From: Candidatus Binatia bacterium
Lineage (GTDB): Bacteria; Desulfobacterota; Binatia; UBA12015
DNA: 64,000 nucleotides
Assembly (NCBI GenBank): GCA_036563615.1
Contig: DATCMB010000014.1
Coordinates: 1 to 64,000 of the forward strand
Direction of reading: 5' to 3'
Made by a program: the position numbers and the translations under genes. Below are positions 1 through 11,192 of this stretch, in pieces (the first letter of the stretch is position 1; every line of letters starts with the position of its first letter). The notes below the pieces were generated by a model that made no database searches, was not told the DNA's origin, and saw only the letters and a program-made list of their open reading frames with translations.

Positions 1-2
1 AG

Positions 3-110
3 ACGTTCCGCCGGCTGAATGCGCCGGCGCTGCTGAAGGAGGTCTACCAGGGGAGCAAGTTTGTGGACGGAGTCGCGGAGAAGAAGGTCAACCGGAGGCT
101 CGCCGCCTGA
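3..110 (+). CDS. C-terminal end of an unidentified protein (cut by window edge)
   Basis: The last 35 codons of an open frame that enters from the left edge and ends at a TGA at 108-110. Codon third positions are almost all G or C, so it is probably a real coding end. The residues (TFRRLNAPALLKEVYQG and on to a stop) faintly recall C-termini of some bacterial transposases, but this is memory only and too short to trust. It lies 52 nt upstream of the molybdoenzyme operon and is not obviously part of it. Confidence 0.45.
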   Translation, partial: TFRRLNAPALLKEVYQGSKFVDGVAEKKVNRRLAA

Positions 111-162
111 CCTCGTTTACACACCTATTGACACGACCTCTCGCGCAGGCACTGATGGCTCT

Positions 163-1208
163 ATGCGACCCGACGCGGCCTCGCCAACCGCGCTCGACGC
201 GCGGGCCCTGGCCTGGGGCCTGGTCGCGGTCGCCGTCGCGGTGGTGCTCGGCGTGCTCGGCAGCGGCGGGCTGCGCTGGTTCGACGCCGCGCTCGCGGGC
301 TACCTGCTCGGCACGCTGTTCGCGATCTTCGGCACCGTCTACCGCTACGCCGTCTGGCTGCAGCGGCCGCCGACCGCTCGGCTGCACCGGCAGAGCTGGC
401 GCGCGTTCCGTGCCGGCGGCTTCGCGAGCGTCAAGCATCTCGCGAGCCTCGTCGTGACGAATCTCCTCGGGCAGACGTTCATCGCGCACCGCTCGCGCTT
501 GCGCTGGATCGCGCACCAGCTCGTCTTCTGGGGCTGCGTGCTCGCCGCGGCGATCACCTTCCCGCTGGTCTTCGGCTGGCTGCACTTCGAGTCGGTGGGA
601 CAGGACGCGGCGCGCTACCGCGCGTTCGTCGGTCCGTGGGCGACGATCGACTTCGACGCGACGAGCGTCCTCGGCTGGCTCATGTTCCACGGCCTCGACG
701 TCGCCGCGGTGCTCGTGCTGGCGGGCGTCTTTCTCTTCCTCGGACGCCGCGTGCGCGACCCGGGCGCGCTCGCCGTCGAGCGCTCGACGGACTTCCTCGC
801 GCTCGCGGGTCTGTTCGCCGTCTCGGTGACGGGGCTCATGCTCACCGTGTCGACGCTGTGGATGGGCGGGCGCTTCTACGCCTTCCTCACCACGGTGCAC
901 GCGCTGACGGTGATCCTCGGGCTGATGTACATCCCGTTCGGCAAGCTGTTTCACATCTTCCAGCGGCCGGCGAACCTCGGCGTGCAGTTCTACAAGCGAG
1001 CCGCAGCGGCCGGCCCGCAGCAGCGCTGCACCGAGTGCGGCGACGCGTTCGCGTCGGCGATGCAGGTGCGGGACCTGAAGGAGGTCCTGCCGCAGGTCGG
1101 CTTCGACTACGCGCTCGAAGGCGGCGGCAGCTACCAGGACGTCTGCCCGGCCTGCCGCCGTCGTCTGGTGACGCTCGCGCAGAGCCGGCGCGTCGGAGGG
1201 TTTGGCTG

Positions 1209-1209
<1 letters not shown>
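163..1209 (+). CDS. NarI/cytochrome-b-like membrane subunit with C-terminal zinc-ribbon-like tail
   Basis: A 348-residue membrane protein with about six hydrophobic helices. Histidines lie in or beside them (AHQLVFW, MFHGLDV, TVHALTV, GKLFHIF), as in haem-binding NarI-type gamma subunits. The C-terminal 60 residues carry two CxxC pairs (CTECG, CPACRR), which suggest a metal-binding knob. It is probably the membrane anchor that moves electrons between quinone and the downstream molybdoenzyme. The frame is open upstream to 61; ATG at 163 is chosen because it immediately precedes the hydrophobic region. A TTGACA at 128-133 could be a -35 box, with no convincing -10. The stop overlaps the next start by one base. 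Automatic pipelines often call such proteins MFS transporters, but I see cytochrome-b-like topology. Confidence 0.7.
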
Positions 1210-3440
<2,231 letters not shown>

Positions 3441-3462
3441 GAGCGTCGCGGAGCGCCAGCGC

Positions 3463-4101
3463 ATGACCATCCTCGCGAGCCCCGGCGAGAAGATCTTCGT
3501 CATCGACCAGAGCCGCTGCATCGGCTGCAAGGCGTGCGTGCAGGCGTGCGAGGAGTGCGGCACGCACCGCGGCCACTCGATGATCCACCTCGACTTCGTC
3601 GACCGTGGCGCGAGCACGCAGACCGTGCCGATGGTCTGCATGCACTGCGAGGACCCGACGTGCGCCGAGGTCTGCCCCGCCGACGCGATCAAGCAGAACG
3701 AGGACGGCGTCGTGCAGTCCTCGCTCAAGCCGCGCTGCATCGCGTGCTCGAACTGCGTGCTGGCCTGCCCGTTCGGCGTGCCGAAGCTGATGGTCGAGCT
3801 CAACCAGATGATGAAGTGCGACATGTGCTACGACCGCAGCTCGCAGGGGCTCGCGCCGATGTGCGCGTCGGTCTGTCCGAGCCAGGCGCTGTGGTTCGGC
3901 ACGCGCGAGGACTTCGCGCGCACGCGACGCGGCGTGCTGGTCGACGAGTTCGTCTCCGGCCGGCAGCGCGTGCGCACCAAGGTGCTGACGGTCGCGAACG
4001 ACGCGGGGCCGATCGACGTTCTCGGCGCCCGCGACGCGCGCACCTGGCACGACGATCCGTTCGGGCTCGACGAGCTCGCAGAGGGAGGAAGCGATGGCTG
4101 A
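3463..4101 (+). CDS. Four-cluster 4Fe-4S ferredoxin subunit (DmsB/NrfC-like)
   Basis: A 212-residue electron-transfer subunit. Four cysteine groups are visible in order: [39 protein letters not shown], and CDMC paired with CASVCP. That is the set expected for four 4Fe-4S clusters in DmsB/NrfC/PhsB-type subunits. It should wire the molybdoenzyme to the membrane subunit or the Rieske protein. The start lies 22 nt after the molybdoenzyme stop, and the end overlaps the Rieske start by 8 nt, so it belongs to the same operon. There is no signal peptide. Confidence 0.88.
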   Translation: MTILASPGEKIFVIDQSRCIGCKACVQACEECGTHRGHSMIHLDFVDRGASTQTVPMVCMHCEDPTCAEVCPADAIKQNEDGVVQSSLKPRCIACSNCVLACPFGVPKLMVELNQMMKCDMCYDRSSQGLAPMCASVCPSQALWFGTREDFARTRRGVLVDEFVSGRQRVRTKVLTVANDAGPIDVLGARDARTWHDDPFGLDELAEGGSDG

Positions 4102-4606
4102 CGCGAGCGTCCCGAAGTGGCGCGCCGACTTCCCGTACACCTCGGACGGCGAGGACGAGGTGACGCGGCGCGAGTTCGCCCGCTATCTCGTGCTCGCCTC
4201 GGCGTCGTTCGCCGCGGCGAGCGTCGGGGTCGCGGCGTGGACGTCGCTGCGCACGATCAACCGCGGCGCGCCGCAGCCGATCGTCGCGGCGAGCCACGTG
4301 CCGCCGGGTGGCGCGTACCTCTTCCGCTACCCGACCGAGCTCGACCCGGCGATCCTGGTCCACCTGCCGGACGGCGAGCTGCGCGCCTTCAGCCAGAAGT
4401 GCACGCACCTCGGCTGCGTCGTCACCTACCGGCCGCGCGAGGGGCAGATGTTCTGCCCGTGCCACGACGGCGTGTTCGACGCGAAGAGCGGCATCGTGCT
4501 CGCCGGACCGCCGCAGCGTCCGCTCGGACGGATCGCGGTCGAGCTCCGTGCGGACGGCATGATCTGGGCCCTCGGAGAGGAGGCGCACGATGGCGCGTCC
4601 GCGTGA
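4094..4606 (+). CDS. Rieske 2Fe-2S protein with Tat-type N-terminal anchor
   Basis: A 170-residue Rieske protein. The cluster motifs CTHLGC and CPCHDG lie around residues 95-120, in the standard two-Cys/two-His pattern. Residues 25-55 form TRREFARYL followed by a hydrophobic stretch, a twin-arginine-type signal that often remains as a membrane anchor in Rieske proteins. The redox centre should therefore face the periplasm. It overlaps both the ferredoxin gene (8 nt) and the next small gene (17 nt). A Rieske protein beside a cytoplasmic molybdoenzyme is unusual and suggests contact with the quinol pool. Confidence 0.87.
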   Translation: MADASVPKWRADFPYTSDGEDEVTRREFARYLVLASASFAAASVGVAAWTSLRTINRGAPQPIVAASHVPPGGAYLFRYPTELDPAILVHLPDGELRAFSQKCTHLGCVVTYRPREGQMFCPCHDGVFDAKSGIVLAGPPQRPLGRIAVELRADGMIWALGEEAHDGASA

Positions 4607-4784
4607 GGTCGCCTCCGCCGTCGGCATCTTCGTCGGCGTGCTGCTTTCTCTGCAGATCTTCCTCTTGACGGTCGGCCTGGACGCGCTGCACGCGCACGAC
4701 ACGCAGCTCGCGTGGACGTCGGCGCTGTTCTCCGTCCTGCTCGCGGCCGGCTCGGCCGGCTTCTACCGCTACCTGCAGCGATGA
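4590..4784 (+). CDS. Small two-helix membrane protein in the molybdoenzyme operon
   Basis: A 64-residue protein with two hydrophobic helices (about residues 10-28 and 42-58) separated by a short polar turn containing HAHD. I recognise no family. It overlaps the Rieske gene by 17 nt and the HPP gene by 4 nt (ATGA), so translation is probably coupled to both. Likely a structural or assembly subunit of the membrane complex; this is inferred from position only. Confidence 0.65.
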   Translation: MARPREVASAVGIFVGVLLSLQIFLLTVGLDALHAHDTQLAWTSALFSVLLAAGSAGFYRYLQR

Positions 4785-5452
4785 AGGGCCCGGATCCTGC
4801 GCCGCCGCGCCGCTCGGGACCGATCGGCGGCGAGATGGTGCACGTGCTGCACGGCATCGCGCACCGCTTCCAGCTCCCGACCTTGATGGCCCACCACTCG
4901 CGGCTGTGGATCCTCGGGCTGTTCTCGCTGATCAACGGGCTCGTCTCGATCGGCCTCATGGCGGCCGCGGCGGTCGCGACCGGCGCGCCGTTCGTCTTCC
5001 CCTCGCTCGGCCCGACGGCGTTCCTGCTGTTCTACACGCCGACGCAGCCCGCCTCCTCGCCGCGCAACACGCTCGGCGGCCACCTGATCGGGGTCCTCGC
5101 GGGCTACCTCGCGCTCGTCGTGTTCGGGCTCACGGACCGCGGCCCCGCGCTCGCGGACGGCGTCGACTGGGCGAACGTCGGCGCGGCGGCGCTGTCGCTC
5201 GGGCTCACGAACGGCGCCATGGTCTGGCTCAACGTGCCGCACCCGCCGGCCGGCGCGACGACGCTGATCGTCGCGCTCGGCATCCTGCGCGAGCCGTGGC
5301 AGCTCGCCGTGCTGATGCTCGCGGTCGTGCTGCTGGTCGTGCAGGGCTTCGTGATCAACCGGCTCGCGGGGATCGACTACCCGCTCTGGGCGCCGCGCCC
5401 GTCCGACGCGCCTGCACGGCCCGCTCCCGACCGGCGACGGCAGTCTGTGTGA
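4781..5452 (+). CDS. HPP-family membrane protein
   Basis: A 223-residue integral membrane protein of the HPP family. The diagnostic segments are FPSLGPTAFLLF, NTLGGHLIGVLAGY and VPHPPAGATTLIVA (the HPP-containing motif), spread over four or more helices. Cyanobacterial and plant plastid members have been linked to nitrite transport. That fits a nitrate-reductase reading of this operon, although most bacterial HPP proteins are uncharacterised. The ATG at 4781 overlaps the upstream stop (ATGA). The tail after about residue 205 is Pro/Arg-rich and probably disordered. Last gene of the operon; it converges on the minus-strand NTF2-like gene. Confidence 0.85.
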   Translation: MKGPDPAPPRRSGPIGGEMVHVLHGIAHRFQLPTLMAHHSRLWILGLFSLINGLVSIGLMAAAAVATGAPFVFPSLGPTAFLLFYTPTQPASSPRNTLGGHLIGVLAGYLALVVFGLTDRGPALADGVDWANVGAAALSLGLTNGAMVWLNVPHPPAGATTLIVALGILREPWQLAVLMLAVVLLVVQGFVINRLAGIDYPLWAPRPSDAPARPAPDRRRQSV

Positions 5453-5504
5453 TCGGCTCGCGCTGCGCGCGCGCTTCCGCCCTCGTCGCTCGGAGGCGCG
5501 GCGG

Positions 5505-5939
5505 TCAGTGCGCCGGCGCGTCGGGCGTGATGCGCGTCCAGAGATCCGTGAACTCGATCGAGTCGAAGAAGGCGAGCACGCGCACGATGCGATCGTCGCG
5601 CATCTCGAGGTACCAGGTGTAGGTGTTGCGGTACGGCTTGCCGTCGCGCGCCGTGCCCTCGGCGTCGAACAGCGCGATCACCGTGTCGCCGTCCGCGTAG
5701 AGCTCGCGCACCGTCGGCACGAGCCGCTGCGCCATGCGCGCGTTGAAGGGCGCGATCACCTGGTCGAGAAATTCCTGCTTGCTGGCAAAGGTCCTCGAAA
5801 CCGGCGTGTTGCCCACGATCGTCCACTGCGCGTCGGGCGCGAGCAGGTCGAAGACGCTGCCCGTCCCGTCGCGCCACCGCAAGAAGGCGGCGCGGACGGT
5901 CTCCCGGTTGCGGTCCTGCAAGGTCGTCGCTTCCGACAT
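5505..5939 (-). CDS. SnoaL/NTF2-like (cystatin-fold) protein
   Basis: A 144-residue protein whose pattern fits the nuclear-transport-factor-2-like fold. An N-terminal helix (ETVRAAFLRWRDG) is followed by a strand with ...LLAPDAQWTIVGN, and ends with TWYLEMRDDRIVRVLAFFDS. Such proteins are isomerases, hydrolases or small-ligand binders, and the catalytic residues are not diagnostic here. A good Shine-Dalgarno (GGAGGA) precedes the ATG at 5939. It stands alone between the HPP gene and the hemerythrin-like gene. Confidence 0.78.
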   Translation of the reverse strand: MSEATTLQDRNRETVRAAFLRWRDGTGSVFDLLAPDAQWTIVGNTPVSRTFASKQEFLDQVIAPFNARMAQRLVPTVRELYADGDTVIALFDAEGTARDGKPYRNTYTWYLEMRDDRIVRVLAFFDSIEFTDLWTRITPDAPAH

Positions 5940-6056
5940 CGGCGTTCCTCCGGGGATGGCCGTCGCCGCGAGCAGCAGCGCAGTTCCGACGGCCTCCGCA
6001 TGTTTATCATCGATTCGCTGCCGTTCGCGCGGCGCGGGGATGCCATCGCCGCGCTC

Positions 6057-6566
6057 TCAGGACTTCACGACCAGCGCGTAGCCCGCACGCTCGAGCGCGC
6101 GCTCGACCGCCGGCAGGACGCGCGGCGAGTCGTTGTGCGGGCTCACCGGCACCTCGGGGTAGGACTCCATCGCGGCGACGATCTCGTCCGCGCGCGACGC
6201 GAGCAGCGCGTCGCACTGCGCGTAGAGCCCGTCCGGGCCCTCCTCCACCGGGTTGTGCTGCGCGAGGACGTGGCGCAGCGTCGCGACGATCGTCGGCGTC
6301 GGCGTGGGCACGAGCAGCGACGCGATCCCGCCGTGGTCGAGCCGCAGGCGCGCCGCCATGGGCAGCGGCGTGCCGCCCGCGGCTTCCTGCGCCGCCGGCA
6401 GGAGCAGCTTCTCCTCGATCGCGATGTGGCGGAGAAGCCCGCGGCGAAATTCGGCGTAGGGCGCCATGTCGTACGGCTCGCCGCGCGCGGTCGCGGCGTC
6501 GAGCAACGCTTCGAGGCGCGCGTGGTCGGCGGTGAGGTGACGGGTGATGGCGTCGCTCGTCGTCAC
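6057..6566 (-). CDS. Hemerythrin-like HHE-domain protein
   Basis: A 169-residue, mainly helical protein with spaced histidines and glutamates typical of HHE cation-binding domains: ITRHLTADHARLE, LLRHIAIEEKLLLP, RLRLDHGGIASLL and VLAQHNPVEEGPDGLY. These could hold a di-iron site used for oxygen or NO sensing or binding, or iron storage. The start is taken as GTG at 6566, because this overlaps the upstream phospholipase-like stop as GTGA and nothing upstream in this frame looks coding. Translation is probably coupled to that gene. Confidence 0.75.
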   Translation of the reverse strand: MTTSDAITRHLTADHARLEALLDAATARGEPYDMAPYAEFRRGLLRHIAIEEKLLLPAAQEAAGGTPLPMAARLRLDHGGIASLLVPTPTPTIVATLRHVLAQHNPVEEGPDGLYAQCDALLASRADEIVAAMESYPEVPVSPHNDSPRVLPAVERALERAGYALVVKS

Positions 6567-8305
6567 GGCCGCTCTCCGTCGGCATCGAACGCGACGGCGG
6601 CGCCGTCGGTGACGGGGTGCAGCTGCAGCTCCGGCTGCGCGGCGCGGGCGTCGATCCAGAGCCGCGTGCCCGCGAAGAGCGCGCCGGGGCGCGTCCCGGC
6701 GACGGCGAGCAGGCCCTGCGCGGCAAGCGGCGCTGGGAAGCACTCGGGCACGCCAACCGGCAGCCAGACGGGATCGCCCTGCACATCGACGTCGGTCGCG
6801 ACCAGCGCGCGGGCGCACGCGCCGCCGCCCTGCGGCTCGACCTCGAGACCGAGCGCGAGCCCGATCTCGAGCTGCGTCGCGAGCGCCGCCGTCTCGTCCG
6901 GCGACGCGCCCGGCGCGACGTCCTCCGCGCGGACGTCGGTCCACGCGCACGCGCCGTCGCGGCAGATCCGCAGGCGCAGCCGGAGCTTCTCGGCGTCCGG
7001 ATCGCCGCTGCCGAGCGGCGCACCGGGCGTGCGCCCCGCCCGCACCTTGTCGCGACAGACCGCGAACGAGGTGTGCGACGTCGCGTCCGCGCTCGCCGCC
7101 GCGACGAGGCACGGGATCGCGTCCGCCTCGCCGCCGACCGACGGCAGCGTCGCCCAGCGCGCCGCGGACGACGCGGGCACGTCGTGCAGCGCGCTCGCCG
7201 TCTCGCCCGCGGCGAGCGGATCGAGCACGAGACGCTCGCCGGGCTCGACGATCTCGCCCGCGTCCGCGTCGAACGGGCGCAGCGGCTGCGCCGGACCGCG
7301 GTCGTGGGCCTGGATCCACGGCGAGTCGCCCTGCAGCACCTGCGCGCCCAGCGCGATGCGCTCGAGCTGATCGGCGACGCTCTGCGCGCCGCCCATGCGC
7401 ACCATGCCGTTGCGGGCGAGGAACGGAGCGAGGTTCGGGTCGGCCGTGTCCTCGACCTGCAGCCAGACGACCCGCCGCAGCGCGCGCGCCAGGTCCTCGC
7501 GCGACAGCTCGGCGCGGATCTTCTCGGGCAGCGTGTCCCACTGGATCTTCCACGACGACGCCATCGAGAACGCGGAGCGCGCGCGCAGGTCGCCGCGCAG
7601 CGTGAAGTGCGCCCAGTCGAGCGTGCCCTTCGCTTCGGGCAAAAGGTCGTCGAAGTTGCCGAGCACGGTGACCAGGAAGCGTCCGCGCAGCGCGGCGATC
7701 GTCGGCCAGCCGTGCGTCTCGACGCACGCGGCGAGGTCGGGATCGGGATCGGCGCCCTCGGGGTCGCAGAGCGCGAGCAGGTCGCGCGGCCGGAAGAGCC
7801 ACGGTCCGAGGCTTTCCTCGAAGATCGCCTCGAGGTCGTCGACCGTGTGCTCGGCGTCGAAGCTCGGCCCTGTGAATTTTTTGAGCTCGACGATCACGTG
7901 CAGCGGCTCGTGGCGCGGCAGCGCGGCGTGAAAGAGGCGCAGCGGGCGCAGGCAGTCGCCGAGGTCGTCGCACAGGCTGTTGCCGGGGACGGTGTGGAAG
8001 ACGCGGTAGCGTCGCGGGCGCTCGCCGTCAGGGTGGACGTCGATCTCGATCGCGCGCGCGTGATCGGCGAGGAGCTGGTCGAGCAGGCTCTCCTGCACGC
8101 CCGAGGCAAACGCGTCGTTCGCGTGCCCGCGGTCGACCCAGTAGGAGTTGTGCGTGCCGACGAGCCACGCCTCGTCGAGCCGCAGGTGATCGGCCGGACC
8201 GGGCGGGTCGGCCGGCGGCGTCGGCGCGCGGTCGGCGCAGGCGACGAGCGTCGCGCACGCGAGGGCGGCGCCGGCGAGAGCTCTGCGGAGGCGGCGCGCG
8301 AGCAC
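6563..8305 (-). CDS. Ca2+-dependent phosphoinositide phospholipase C-like lipoprotein (PLC-C1 family)
   Basis: A 580-residue exported protein. The N-terminus is a lipoprotein-type signal (LAGAALACATLVACA, lipid Cys near residue 24). The catalytic TIM-barrel motifs follow: LVGTHNSYW, AIEIDVHPDG, YRVFHTVPGNSLCDDLGDCL and LHVIVELK, as in the family often annotated as phosphatidylinositol-specific phospholipase C1-like. The two active-site histidines are probably His in THNS and His in VFHT. Residues after about 390 form a separate Cys-containing beta-rich region of unknown role. GTG start at 8305. The hemerythrin-like gene is coupled at its 3' end. Confidence 0.8.
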   Translation of the reverse strand: MLARRLRRALAGAALACATLVACADRAPTPPADPPGPADHLRLDEAWLVGTHNSYWVDRGHANDAFASGVQESLLDQLLADHARAIEIDVHPDGERPRRYRVFHTVPGNSLCDDLGDCLRPLRLFHAALPRHEPLHVIVELKKFTGPSFDAEHTVDDLEAIFEESLGPWLFRPRDLLALCDPEGADPDPDLAACVETHGWPTIAALRGRFLVTVLGNFDDLLPEAKGTLDWAHFTLRGDLRARSAFSMASSWKIQWDTLPEKIRAELSREDLARALRRVVWLQVEDTADPNLAPFLARNGMVRMGGAQSVADQLERIALGAQVLQGDSPWIQAHDRGPAQPLRPFDADAGEIVEPGERLVLDPLAAGETASALHDVPASSAARWATLPSVGGEADAIPCLVAAASADATSHTSFAVCRDKVRAGRTPGAPLGSGDPDAEKLRLRLRICRDGACAWTDVRAEDVAPGASPDETAALATQLEIGLALGLEVEPQGGGACARALVATDVDVQGDPVWLPVGVPECFPAPLAAQGLLAVAGTRPGALFAGTRLWIDARAAQPELQLHPVTDGAAVAFDADGERP

Positions 8306-8417
8306 GGCGGGACTGTGGCGCGCCGTGCTGCGGCGATCAAGCAGGCCGCGGAGCGCGACTCCCCGCCCTCGCCCTGCCGGCCACAGATCCGCGTCGCGCG
8401 CTCGACCACGCGCCGGC

Positions 8418-8972
8418 TCATGCTTCGTCCGGGTCCTCGCCCGCGTCGCCCACGTCGACGTCGATGCCGAGCGCTTCGCGCACCACGTCGCCCGGAAAGC
8501 CGCGCGCGAGCAGCAGGCGCGCGGCGCGCTGGCGCTCGCGCGGCGAGCCGCCGACGCCCTGGGGGAAGCGGCGCGCGAGCAGCGCGCGCGCGCGCTCGAG
8601 ATCCGTCTCGCCGCTCGCCCGCGCCGCCTGCTCGACGATCTCGCGGGCGACGCCGCGGCGGCGCAGCGTCAACGCGACGCGACGGCTGCCGAAGTGCTTG
8701 CGCTCCGCGCCGCGCGCGACCGCGTCGGCGACCAGCGCGTCGTCGAGGTAGCCGCGCTCCTCGAGATGGGCGAGCGTCGCCGCGACCACGTCCTCGCCGT
8801 ACCCACGGCGGCGCAGCGCCGCGTCGAGCTCGGCGCGGCTGCGCGGCTGGCGCGCGAGCATGCGCAGCGCCGAGCCCAGCGCCCGCTCGCGCGCGACGGC
8901 GGGCGACGGCGACGACGGCTCCCGCGGCGGGCGATTCGAACGCGCTCGGCGCACGAGACGTGCGGATAGCAC
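8418..8972 (-). CDS. recX: Regulatory protein RecX
   Basis: RecX modulates RecA filaments. The repeating three-helix units are recognisable: MLARQPRSRAELDAALRRRG, HLEERGYLDDALVADAVARG, KHFGSRRVALTLRRRGV and a last unit ending AARLLLARGFPGDVVREALG. The start is uncertain. An ATG exists at 9035, but the codons between it and about 8960 have poor G/C third positions, so GTG at 8972 is preferred. The gene is about 9 kb from recA; in many bacteria recX directly follows recA. It is divergent from the alkylsulfatase. Confidence 0.82.
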   Translation of the reverse strand: MLSARLVRRARSNRPPREPSSPSPAVARERALGSALRMLARQPRSRAELDAALRRRGYGEDVVAATLAHLEERGYLDDALVADAVARGAERKHFGSRRVALTLRRRGVAREIVEQAARASGETDLERARALLARRFPQGVGGSPRERQRAARLLLARGFPGDVVREALGIDVDVGDAGEDPDEA

Positions 8973-9079
8973 AGGCGACGCGTGCGGGCGCGGAGCGAGC
9001 TCGCGTTCTGCGCGGCAGCCTACCGCGCTGTCCACGTCGCGCCGCGGTCGCTAAGAAGCGCGAACGACCTGGAGGGACG

Positions 9080-11104
9080 ATGCAGACGAGACGCGGACGC
9101 TTCTTTCTCGGCATGGTCGCGGGCGCGCTGCTCGCGGGCGTGCTGCTCGTGGCCGGTCTGTGGGCGTTCGGCGGCGTCGTGGCGCCGCTGCTGATGGGAC
9201 GCCCGAAGCTGCCGCCGACGCCGGAGGTCTCGGCCTCCGAGGCGTCGCGCCGTCAGCTCGCGAAGATCCAGCAGATGATCGACGCCGACACCCGCCTCGA
9301 CTTCGAGCTCGCGGAGCGCGGCTTCATCGCGACCCGCAGCGATCCGCTGATCCGCAACGCCAAGGGCGACGTGGTCGTCGATCTGTCGTCGTACGGCTTC
9401 CTCGGCGAGAAGGCTCCGGAGACCGTCAACCCGAGCCTCTGGCGTCAAGCGCAGATCATCACCAAGCACGGCCTCTACAAGGTGACCGAGAAGATCTACC
9501 AGGTCCGCGGCTTCGACGTCTCGACGGTCACCTTCGTCGACGCCGGCAGCGGCTGGATCGTCATCGACCCGCTCACCTCGACCGAGACCGCGCGCGCGGC
9601 GCTCGACCTCGTCACCGAGCACGTGGGCAGGAAGCCCGTGCTCGCGGTCGTGTACTCGCACAGCCACGTCGACCACTACGGTGGCGTCGCCGGCGTGACG
9701 TCGCGCGAGGACGTCGCGGCGGGCCGCGTCAAGATCATCGCGCCGCAAGGGTTCACCGAGCACGCGGTGTCGGAGAACATCATCGCCGGCCCGGCGATGG
9801 CGCGGCGCGCGCGCTTCCAGTTCGGCTTCACGCTGCCGCGCGGCCCCGAGGGCGAGGTGACCTCGGGGCTCGGCCCGGCGGTGTCGCGCGGGACGATCTC
9901 GATGCTCGCGCCGACCGACGTCATCACCACCACCGGGCAGGAGATGCTGATCGGCGACGTGCGCATGGTCTTCCAGGTGACGCCCGGCACCGAGGCGCCG
10001 GCCGAGATGAACGCCTACTTCCCGGGGCTGCGGGCGCTGTTCATGGCGGAGAACGCGAACCTCACCATGCACAACCTGCTGCCCGCGCGCGGCGCACTGG
10101 TGCGCGACGCGAAAGCGTGGGCCGACTACTTGACGGAGTCGATCCGGCTCTACGGCGAGGACAGCGAGGTGATGTTCGCGGCGCACGGCATCCCGCGCTT
10201 CGGCCGCGACGAGATCGTCTCCTTCCTGCGCTCGCACCGCGACGCGTACAAGTTCCTGCACGACCAGACGGTGCGCCTGATGAACGCGGGGCTCACCGGC
10301 GTCGAGATCGCCGAGGTTCTCGAGCTGCCCGAGCCGCTCGCGCGCCAGTGGTTCAACCGCGGCTACTACGGGACGATGAACCACAACGCGAAGGCGGTCT
10401 ACCAGCGCTACATGGGCTGGTACGACGCGAACCCCGCGAACCTGCACCCGCTGCCGCCGGAGCCGGCGGCGAAGCGCTACGTCGAGGCGATGGGCGGCGC
10501 CGAGGCGGTCCGCGAGCGCGCGCGAAAGGCCGCCGACGAGGGCGACTACCGCTGGGCCGCGATGCTGCTGAACCACGCGGTGTTCGCCGACCCGCAGGAC
10601 CAGGCGGCGCGCGACGCGCTCGCCGACGTGTACACGCAGCTCGCCTACCAGGCCGAGGCCGGCACGTGGCGCAACATCTACTTGACGGGCGCGCAGGAGC
10701 TGCGCAGCGGCGTCGTGCAGCTGCCGCCCCCGAGCCTGAGCCCCGACGTCCTCGAGGCGACGCCGACCTCGATGCTGCTCGATCTCGCGGCGGTGCGCCT
10801 CGACCCCGAGAAGGCGCTCGCGAAGCCGCTGCGCCTGAACCTCGTCCTGACCGACGTCGACGAGCGCCACCTGATCACGGTCGAGAACGGCGTGCTCGTG
10901 CACGAGCAGGGCGTCGAGGAGCGCGAAGCGCCGACCGTGCGCATGCAGCGCATCGACATGCTGATGACGCTCTTTGCCGGCGTTCCGGTGAGCGTGCGGA
11001 CGGCGTCGGGCAACATCGTCACCGAGGGCGACGCGGACGCCTGGCCGGCGCTGGTCGGGATGATCGACGCGCTCGACACCAACTTCCCGATCGTCACGCC
11101 GTGA
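9080..11104 (+). CDS. Alkyl/aryl-sulfatase, SdsA1/linear primary-alkylsulfatase family (metallo-beta-lactamase fold)
   Basis: A 674-residue enzyme expected to release sulfate from alkyl sulfates such as SDS. A hydrophobic N-terminus (residues 8-38) acts as signal or anchor, placing it in the periplasm. The binuclear zinc motif SHSHVDHYGG is at about 193-202, further ligand regions are FMAENANLTMHN and FAAHGIPRFG, and FNRGYYGTMNHNAKAVYQRY begins the helical dimerisation domain. The end (from about 550) resembles the SCP2-like alkyl-binding domain of SdsA1. Good Shine-Dalgarno GGAGGGA before ATG 9080. Alone on the plus strand; it converges on the Cys-rich protein gene. Confidence 0.9.
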   Translation: MQTRRGRFFLGMVAGALLAGVLLVAGLWAFGGVVAPLLMGRPKLPPTPEVSASEASRRQLAKIQQMIDADTRLDFELAERGFIATRSDPLIRNAKGDVVVDLSSYGFLGEKAPETVNPSLWRQAQIITKHGLYKVTEKIYQVRGFDVSTVTFVDAGSGWIVIDPLTSTETARAALDLVTEHVGRKPVLAVVYSHSHVDHYGGVAGVTSREDVAAGRVKIIAPQGFTEHAVSENIIAGPAMARRARFQFGFTLPRGPEGEVTSGLGPAVSRGTISMLAPTDVITTTGQEMLIGDVRMVFQVTPGTEAPAEMNAYFPGLRALFMAENANLTMHNLLPARGALVRDAKAWADYLTESIRLYGEDSEVMFAAHGIPRFGRDEIVSFLRSHRDAYKFLHDQTVRLMNAGLTGVEIAEVLELPEPLARQWFNRGYYGTMNHNAKAVYQRYMGWYDANPANLHPLPPEPAAKRYVEAMGGAEAVRERARKAADEGDYRWAAMLLNHAVFADPQDQAARDALADVYTQLAYQAEAGTWRNIYLTGAQELRSGVVQLPPPSLSPDVLEATPTSMLLDLAAVRLDPEKALAKPLRLNLVLTDVDERHLITVENGVLVHEQGVEEREAPTVRMQRIDMLMTLFAGVPVSVRTASGNIVTEGDADAWPALVGMIDALDTNFPIVTP

Positions 11105-11136
11105 CCGCGGCGCGCCGGCCGGGACGGCGCAGGGCC

Positions 11137-11170
11137 GCCGGCGGGCGGCTCTGCGCTCGCGCCCGCCGGC
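11137..11170. terminator. GC-rich hairpin between convergent genes
   Basis: Perfect 11-bp inverted repeat (GCCGGCGGGCG at 11137-11147, complement at 11160-11170) with a 12-nt loop, centred between two convergent stops at 11104 and 11193. There is no T-tract on either side. It is a plausible bidirectional transcription terminator. Confidence 0.5.
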
Positions 11171-11192
11171 AGCCCCTCGACGACGCCGCTCG

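Noticed and set aside
6617-9079. Upstream extension of the alkylsulfatase frame
   Set aside because: The added residues are arginine-rich shadow of phospholipase and recX genes; a good ribosome-binding site precedes ATG 9080.
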